This document shows, piece after piece, positions 58,865 through 64,000 of a stretch of DNA of 64,000 bases. How positions within the stretch are numbered: position 1 is the first letter of the stretch; the number at the start of each line of letters is the position of its first letter. The stretch spans positions 62,001 through 126,000 of the forward strand of contig WNNJ02001135.1 in the NCBI GenBank assembly GCA_012934845.2. The letters run 5' to 3'. The position numbers and the translations under genes were made by a program. The notes under the pieces are model-generated. The model saw only the letters and a program-made list of their open reading frames with translations. It had not been told where the DNA came from and did no database searches. The stretch is from Pomphorhynchus laevis. Its lineage: Eukaryota; Acanthocephala; Palaeacanthocephala; Echinorhynchida; Pomphorhynchidae.

Positions 58865-58982
58865 TTGACTTCTGCCAATTCCTTGTACCACGTTATTCAA
58901 TCCTAATGCGTACATTGAATTAAGCGTTTTAATCCAAAAATCTTCTCATTCTAATAGCTTTTGATTTAATAATGTCTTACAA

Positions 58983-59115
58983 CATTTGATTTAATAATTA
59001 CAACATTCCATTTTATAAACTTCAATTATATAGACTCACACGTTATTAATCATGGAATGTCACATGAAATGTAAATTTGATATAATAACTTATCAAATAC
59101 AAGTGAATAAATAAT
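58983..59115. other. Spacer after the right arm
   Basis: AT-rich. A word of the arm edge (catttgatttaataat) is repeated once just outside the edge. Confidence 0.4.
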
Positions 59116-59520
59116 CAAATCAGCTAACTAATTCTACGTATTTAATATAGTTATAAAATAAACAAAACATAATAATGCTAAATCAAAATTTAATAATTAA
59201 ATAATAAAATTAATAATTGTTTTTAGATTTTCTATAATTTAAATCAAGTTAAAAAATGAAATTTAAAATAAACGTCATTTTTATGAATTGACTAATAAAT
59301 AACAGACGTTGTATCAGAATAAGAATTAGAGGTCATCAGGAGGAACTGCTATGCTATCAGGTTTCGGCCCCTAACTCCTCTACCCAACATAGCAGCGGGG
59401 CCAAATACATGCTAATGATGTATTTCCTCTGAAATAACTATCTAGTATCTTATTCTAATACAAAGTATATTATTTATTATCCATCCATAAAAATTTGCCA
59501 CTAAAGAGTTTAAATTTATT
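59116..59520 (+). repeat. Penelope terminal repeat with folded core and RT-end stub
   Basis: Begins at the caaatcagctaac edge. It contains the best-preserved folded core (59,345-59,405: ctgctatg, ggcccc, catagcag, ggggcc in interlocked order) and ends with the reverse complement of the RT thumb end (WMDNK stub). An element in minus orientation was cut short here. Confidence 0.75.
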
Positions 59521-59963
59521 CTTTATATTATCGGGTTTTCCAATTTAGCTGTCATTTCGCTGTTATATTATCTAGGTTTTCCAATTTAGCTGTCAGTTTG
59601 ACAATTGTATCTTTTAATTGTATTATGATGACATTTTGATTTTTTATAATATTGTTTAAGTTTTCGTATTTCTCCTCTTCAATAGTAGTTTGGTTTTTTT
59701 CGTTATATGAAGCGATTTCAAAACTGTGTTTTGACACAAAAATTATATATAAATGGTAATCCTACGTATTTCTTTTCTCTTTTGACCAAAAACAATTTGT
59801 TTATTAGTTTTGTAATGTTTGTAGAAAGCCTTTTCAATTGCCCATGATAAAAAAACCGTTTTTATCTAATAGCATTCCAATTATCTTATTAGATGTTTTA
59901 AGTTCATTCACATCGGAAAGAATCTTACCTCGTAAAAATAAAGAATAATTGATATCTAATTAT
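59521..59963 (-). pseudogene. Penelope-like N-terminal stub with coiled coil
   Basis: The minus-strand frame 59,737-59,552 (MSKHSFEIASYNEKNQTTIE ... IIQLKDTIVKLTAKLENL) is a predicted coiled coil. Upstream on the same strand is sequence related to 17,901-18,020. It lies between two direct termini. Within it, ttttccaatttagctgtca occurs twice, about 42 bases apart (near 59,534 and 59,576). Best read as the variable N-terminal region joined to the RT end by internal deletion. Confidence 0.45.
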
Positions 59964-60110
59964 CAAATCAGCTAACTGAGTCTACGTATTTAATATAGTT
60001 GTAAAATAAACAAAACATAATAATGCTAAATCAAAATTTAATAATTAAATAATAAAATAAATAATTGTTTTAAGATTTTCTATAATTTAAATTATAAAAA
60101 TATATACAAT
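59964..60110 (+). repeat. Penelope terminal repeat, truncated
   Basis: Starts caaatcagctaactgagtct, in the same orientation as 59,116-59,520, and fades into low-complexity AT sequence after about 145 bases. Confidence 0.65.
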
Positions 60111-60254
60111 AATGTATTAATAATTAAAATATTAAATATTAAAATATATCATATTATAATATATAATTATAATATTATAATTAAAATAAAAGTCATTTGT
60201 TATTTACACAAATTAAATTCTTGCATAAAATAATAACATTAAAATTATTACAAA
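60111..60254. other. AT-rich 3' flank of the 487-residue frame
   Basis: Low-complexity AT sequence. On the minus strand this would be the 3' untranslated region of the frame above it. It includes aataaaat words but no convincing polyadenylation site. Confidence 0.4.
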
Positions 60255-61718
60255 TTAGAGTAAGTATAATGAATGATCAGATTCTAAATTCTCACCGATC
60301 GGCAAGGATTTTGTAAGCTCCGGCTTATTACTGTACTTTTTAGAGTTATTTCTTTGTGATCGCTGATATTCTTCGCTATCATGTTCATGCGATCCATGAG
60401 CGTTGCTGTGACCACTATCTTCCGATTCGGTTGATGTATTCGCGGCCGCGGTGGTGGCGGTTGTAATGAATTCGTTATTTCTTCGAACCATGTTTGAGCA
60501 ACTCTTCAAAATTGATGCGATATTACTACTTTTATTCGTAATTAAGTGATTGGCGGTATTTGTTGTCGCTATCATTTGTACTGCCGCTGGTGCGTCGTCA
60601 TGTTGATCATGCTCAACACCTTGAACATCAACAACATTGTCGGGTAGTATAAGATCATCACACATGTTGAGTAACTGATGAATGATCTGGTTGAGATGAT
60701 CATTACAATTGTCGGGTGTATGATCGGCAACACTAGATTGGCTGCAATTCATCGTGGAAATTCCGGTTTTACCATTGTCAATCATAGTTTCTTCTTGGTT
60801 ACTACTCGATGATACAAAGAATGGCGCAGCAAATTCGTCGGCACCGGGTTCGTTGATAGAACCAGAAGCAAATTTTGCAAATTCATTCGATGGATTGCAA
60901 TCAAGCCCATATTTAGGATCATATGATGTAAATGACATCATTGGTATTGTTGAATTGCTGTTAAGTATAAATGATGACGATTCAAACTCCAATCCCTGTT
61001 GAGATGATCCTTTTAATTTTATCGTCAAGTTATCATTATCCTTGATTGGACAACAAATTAGATTATTGTATTCGTTCATTTGATTATTATTTATTTGCAT
61101 ATCATTACTAGCTAAGGGATGCATTGAACTCTGATGCAGCTCACCAAGTTGTTGGATCTTATTTATTTGATCGGTAACTTGTCCTGTCGGTGCATTAGCA
61201 GACATCAATAGATGACTTTCAGCATCAGTTGTAGTTGCACAATAAGTAAATATCATTTCTTTTTCGAAATCTGTTTGACCGTAGTCCGACGATTGCTTTC
61301 TAACTTTGGTAAGAGATTTGGCTACATCAGTATCGTCATTATCGTCGACATTAAGCTGGGAATGATGATGCTGAAAAACATCATTAGTAGCATCGAATGG
61401 AGTATCGTGCTTAGTGATATTGGCAGGAATGTCATCGTTACATTGAGACGCATGCTTGTTTATCGGTTCATTATCTGCGACTATCGTAGAAGTGGCGCTC
61501 ACAGCATTATGCTCAGTTTCAATTGATCTGGAGATATATGTATCACAACGTCTAGTCATACAGGGTAGTCTTATCACATCACGAGTTCGGCTCGAAGCAC
61601 AAGTGTCTGGCTCGAAGAGGCGTTTCCCGGGTTCACCTGTTTCCTGGTGTCCACCATCAAATGTGGATATTGGGATCTGATCAAGTGACGCTAGCATTGC
61701 TTTGGCGTTGCCTCTCAT
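60255..61718 (-). CDS. Large Ser/Asn/Asp/His-rich frame, probable host exon
   Basis: 487 codons without a stop in AT-rich DNA, so real coding is likely. The protein is low in hydrophobic clusters and rich in Ser, Asn, Asp, Thr and His, with a terminal SEDSGHSNAHGSHEHDSEEY tract. It looks disordered, as in large exons of regulatory or scaffold proteins. The only ordered-looking part is near the start (DVIRLPCMTRRCDTYISRSI). The first ~13 residues overlap the end of an RLE LINE in another frame. The true exon therefore probably begins near 61,678, where the minus strand reads ttgatcag|atccc. The C-terminus DHSLYLL ends at a stop at 60,255. I do not recognise the gene. Confidence 0.5.
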   Translation of the reverse strand: MRGNAKAMLASLDQIPISTFDGGHQETGEPGKRLFEPDTCASSRTRDVIRLPCMTRRCDTYISRSIETEHNAVSATSTIVADNEPINKHASQCNDDIPANITKHDTPFDATNDVFQHHHSQLNVDDNDDTDVAKSLTKVRKQSSDYGQTDFEKEMIFTYCATTTDAESHLLMSANAPTGQVTDQINKIQQLGELHQSSMHPLASNDMQINNNQMNEYNNLICCPIKDNDNLTIKLKGSSQQGLEFESSSFILNSNSTIPMMSFTSYDPKYGLDCNPSNEFAKFASGSINEPGADEFAAPFFVSSSSNQEETMIDNGKTGISTMNCSQSSVADHTPDNCNDHLNQIIHQLLNMCDDLILPDNVVDVQGVEHDQHDDAPAAVQMIATTNTANHLITNKSSNIASILKSCSNMVRRNNEFITTATTAAANTSTESEDSGHSNAHGSHEHDSEEYQRSQRNNSKKYSNKPELTKSLPIGENLESDHSLYLL

Positions 61719-63045
61719 TATTGCAATAGAGATGCGCTGGTATAAATGCGATTGTCACTGCGTAAGTGACTCCGCTTGTCCGGCTCATGTTATTTGCAAC
61801 CCGTTTGATGACCCTGTTTCCCTCTTCATTCCATCCCCCAAACGACTCCACTACAGCGGCTGAGAATATATACCCCGCTGCTTCGACCATGCTCTTGTAC
61901 TTTCGGTCTTTAACATTAATCGCATACGATGTAGCGGCGGCGAGCTTTGCGTAAGCAGCTGAGCGACGGTATGCCGTCTGTTTGGGGTGAGTGACTGCAA
62001 AGTCGATTGCATGGGGAGGGTCCCCATAAAATAGGATGTCTGCCGGCCGTTCACGTAGGTCCGGGATAATACCTCGCACTTCCAGAGCTACATCCATCCG
62101 GGCTGATTGTGCGGCTGCGAATACCACGTCACGAATAGCATTATGCCGCAGTCCTTGGTAACCCCCGTATTGGCATGTTAGCGAGTGTATGCCTTCCTTA
62201 TCAGCTATGCGCATGCAGCGGCCGCACCTATAATCATTTTCGTGTAAAGGAATCCCAAGCCACATGCGGACTAGAATACAGAACTGTGGGGGTGTTAATT
62301 CCGTTCCAGATGCCGCATTTGGTACAGCACTAAGCCAAGCCCCAGCTTTTGGACACGACACTGCATGTAGTCGGGCACGATCCATTTCGCTAGATGATTG
62401 TATAAGCTGTGCCGAGGCGAGATTTTCAATCAGGCGTGAGGTTGATGATTGACCGCCCTCCGTAGACGGTATGAAAGTGAGACCCCACTGTGGTTCTAAG
62501 GGTGGCTAATGCCCCAGAATAGCCAGGACCAATGGTAGGATCCAGACTGTATTCTTCTACCACGTCCATCACGCTATGTAAAAATGCGCTCTGGACATGC
62601 ACCGCATTACATCTAAGGCCAAATCCACCCAGACGGATTGGGAGTGTCATCTGTGATTTCGCTGCTTCGTGTAGTTGACACGCGCATATTTTCTGAAAGG
62701 CGCTGGCGATTTGTCTGTCGAATGACTGACAAAACGTTTTTGTAATCCTTGGATCAACTGAACGGAGAAGGTGGTTTATCCTGGACGAGGAAGCGCAGTG
62801 TTTGAGTAGGAGGTATCCGACTTGAGGGTCTGGCAGCTTGGCTACTGCTTCAATTGTCTGGATTAGCGGTGGCAGAATTTCGTTTGTCAGGTGGGTTTCT
62901 ATGAAGGACTCGTCACCGATGGGTATGCCTAACAAGTGCATGTTTCCAGAGGTGTTCTCCAAAACCACCTCGGATAGTAGGGTCAAGCAAGAGCTAACGG
63001 CTTCAGGTGTGCCGATGACCTCTGTCTTTCGCCATTTATATAATT
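61681..63045 (-). mobile_element. RLE-type LINE, second lineage, C-terminal half
   Basis: The frame 62,986-62,426 holds the post-RT region (HLLGIPIGDESFIETHL ... LPIRLGGFGLRC). The frame 62,385-61,681 holds a zinc motif (YRCGRCMRIADKEGIHSLTC), LRHNAIRDVVF, the endonuclease core (RPADILFYGDPPHAIDFAVT, with the RPD-like Asp and the second Asp) and the SAAYAKLAAA tail. Same design as the other RLE LINEs, but GC-rich and clearly a different lineage. The RT motifs are missing. The stop at 61,681 is only a few bases from the neighbouring host-like frame. Confidence 0.75.
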
Positions 63046-63520
63046 AACTTTCGCCATTTTATAATTAAATATATAATATTAAAGTTTATATTTTATTACA
63101 AAACTATTTTTGATTACCATGATTAAGTTATATTTAATTACAACATAAAAGTAAATAGGCCAATCTCAGTGACCCTTTTAATGAAAATCTAATATCGTTC
63201 CTACAAAATAGGCTGTTTAAACTGATTATGCTCAAACTGAATCCTGACAGTCCAAATGCCTAGGGGATAAAATAGATCTTTAGCGTGTAAAATATGCTAA
63301 TAATTGTGAACCACGTGGATTTTTCGTTTTATACGATCGGGTATTCTCAATTTGAACTAAAATCTTCGCAGTAGCAATCAACTGATAACGTAGAGAAACT
63401 CATTTCAGTTGTGTGAATGTAATAATGAATGAGAAAATATTAGAAAATGAGTTAATTCAAATATGGGTAAAGTACAATAAATTATAATTTTATTACTTTA
63501 ACTGAATTATTACACAATTA
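63046..63520. other. AT-rich spacer
   Basis: No gene or repeat is recognised between two RLE LINE pieces. Confidence 0.5.
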
Positions 63521-64000
63521 TTACAATGAGTTTATAAATGGGAAATCATGACGAAGTTCAGATTGATAATCTTCTGCAATCCCATGGCCGACCTCCAAAA
63601 GACAGGCCGCGTTGCGTCGTTGCACCGCACAGCTCAATCTCTGTAAGAGAAATCTCGCTGCTCTCTGATCGCCTGTAGCAGCAATTAGCTTTTTACCAAG
63701 AGATTCCAGGAAGCTGGACGTAATTGGCCCGGCTGCCCCTATTGTCTCGATCTCCAATAAGACAAAAGTGTATTGGAACGCATCGATGCCTCCGTATTTG
63801 TCCAGCTTCCGATTCTCGGCCACTCTCGCCACCTCGCCCGGCGCACAGACCGCGTTGAACAAATTACTTGCCGCAAGTGCGTTGGGACAAGTAAAGTCCC
63901 ATACAAGTAGGCGTCCCCTTTCCAAAGGGATTAATGAAGAGCCATCCGGTCTTTTCTCGTCATCTCAGCACAGTCCACTGGTTCTAGGCGGGACGGGACA
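63521..64000 (-). pseudogene. RLE-type LINE C-terminus, third lineage
   Basis: Minus-strand sequence reads KRPDGSSLIPLERGRLLVWD followed by FTCPNALAASNLFNA, ENRKLDKYGGID, LLEIETIGAAGP and SCAVQRRNAACLLEV. RPD ... WD is the restriction-like endonuclease motif, and the rest is the known C-terminal region of RLE-type RT proteins found widely in sponges, cnidarians and arthropods. The 134-residue frame is intact to its stop at 63,521. The upstream part lies beyond the window. Confidence 0.75.

Larger units (their letters stand above)
54087..58982 (-). repeat. Right arm of the 4.9-kb inverted repeat
   Basis: Reverse complement of 11,396-16,293. The encoded pieces agree almost residue for residue (for example a 99-residue endonuclease piece with one change, a 113-residue RT thumb piece with two). 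The inner edge lies at the LINE scrap ending at 54,086. The outer edge falls inside the Penelope nuclease region, which continues only next to the left arm. Confidence 0.9.

Noticed and set aside
11396-58982. A giant DNA transposon with 4.9-kb terminal inverted repeats
   Set aside because: The arms are built from pre-existing RTE and Penelope copies, their outer edges fall inside a Penelope frame, no transposase lies between them, and no terminal motif or target-site duplication is evident.

Overview
The window is AT-rich nuclear DNA from an intron-containing eukaryote. The mix of families (restriction-like-endonuclease LINEs, RTE, CR1/L2-like and Jockey-like LINEs, Penelope-like elements with GIY-YIG domains) together with a TRMT61A gene points to an invertebrate animal. 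I cannot place it to phylum from the sequence alone. There is no operon structure, no rRNA and no CRISPR array.

Host genes are sparse and all on the minus strand. The best is TRMT61A, the catalytic subunit of the tRNA m1A58 methyltransferase. Its last two exons lie at 46,020-45,867 and 32,866-32,613, with matching splice sites and phase, and are separated by a 13.0-kb intron packed with retroelements. Two further exon-like open blocks (10,334-10,215 and 6,412-6,168) have good splice sites and compatible phase but no recognised product. A 487-residue, Ser/Asn/Asp/His-rich, probably disordered reading frame (61,718-60,255) looks like a large host exon. A fragment of an OTUD3-like deubiquitinase (about 4,807-5,190) is fused in frame to the start of a Penelope-like ORF.

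Layout: 1-6.4 kb, LINE and Penelope debris with the OTU chimera. 6.8-8.1 kb, a CR1/L2-like LINE. 11.4-16.3 kb, left arm of a 4.9-kb inverted repeat (an RTE LINE inside a Penelope-like element). 17.1-18.2 kb, a patchwork of copied fragments. 18.2-22.6 kb, a broken CR1/Jockey-like LINE with an ORF1 carrying a SAP-like motif. 22.8-23.6 kb, a 216-bp tandem repeat. 25.4-26.1 kb, a LINE 3' fragment. 27.0-29.7 kb, an unrecognised GC-richer island, possibly virus-derived. 31.5-32.4 kb, an RLE LINE remnant. 32.6-46.0 kb, TRMT61A and its intron (a 150-bp perfect palindrome, two LINE copies head to head, a 614-residue RLE LINE frame, Penelope pieces). 47.9-53.6 kb, two further RLE LINE copies. 54.1-59.0 kb, right arm of the inverted repeat. 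59.1-60.1 kb, a short Penelope unit. 60.3-64 kb, the host-like exon and two more RLE LINE remnants.

The most notable items are the young 4.9-kb inverted repeat flanking 37.8 kb that holds the 3' half of TRMT61A, the Penelope-OTU chimera, a 174-bp templated insertion with microhomology at its edges, the folded (pseudoknot-like) termini of the Penelope family, and the unassigned 413-residue frame with its 38-bp repeated flank.
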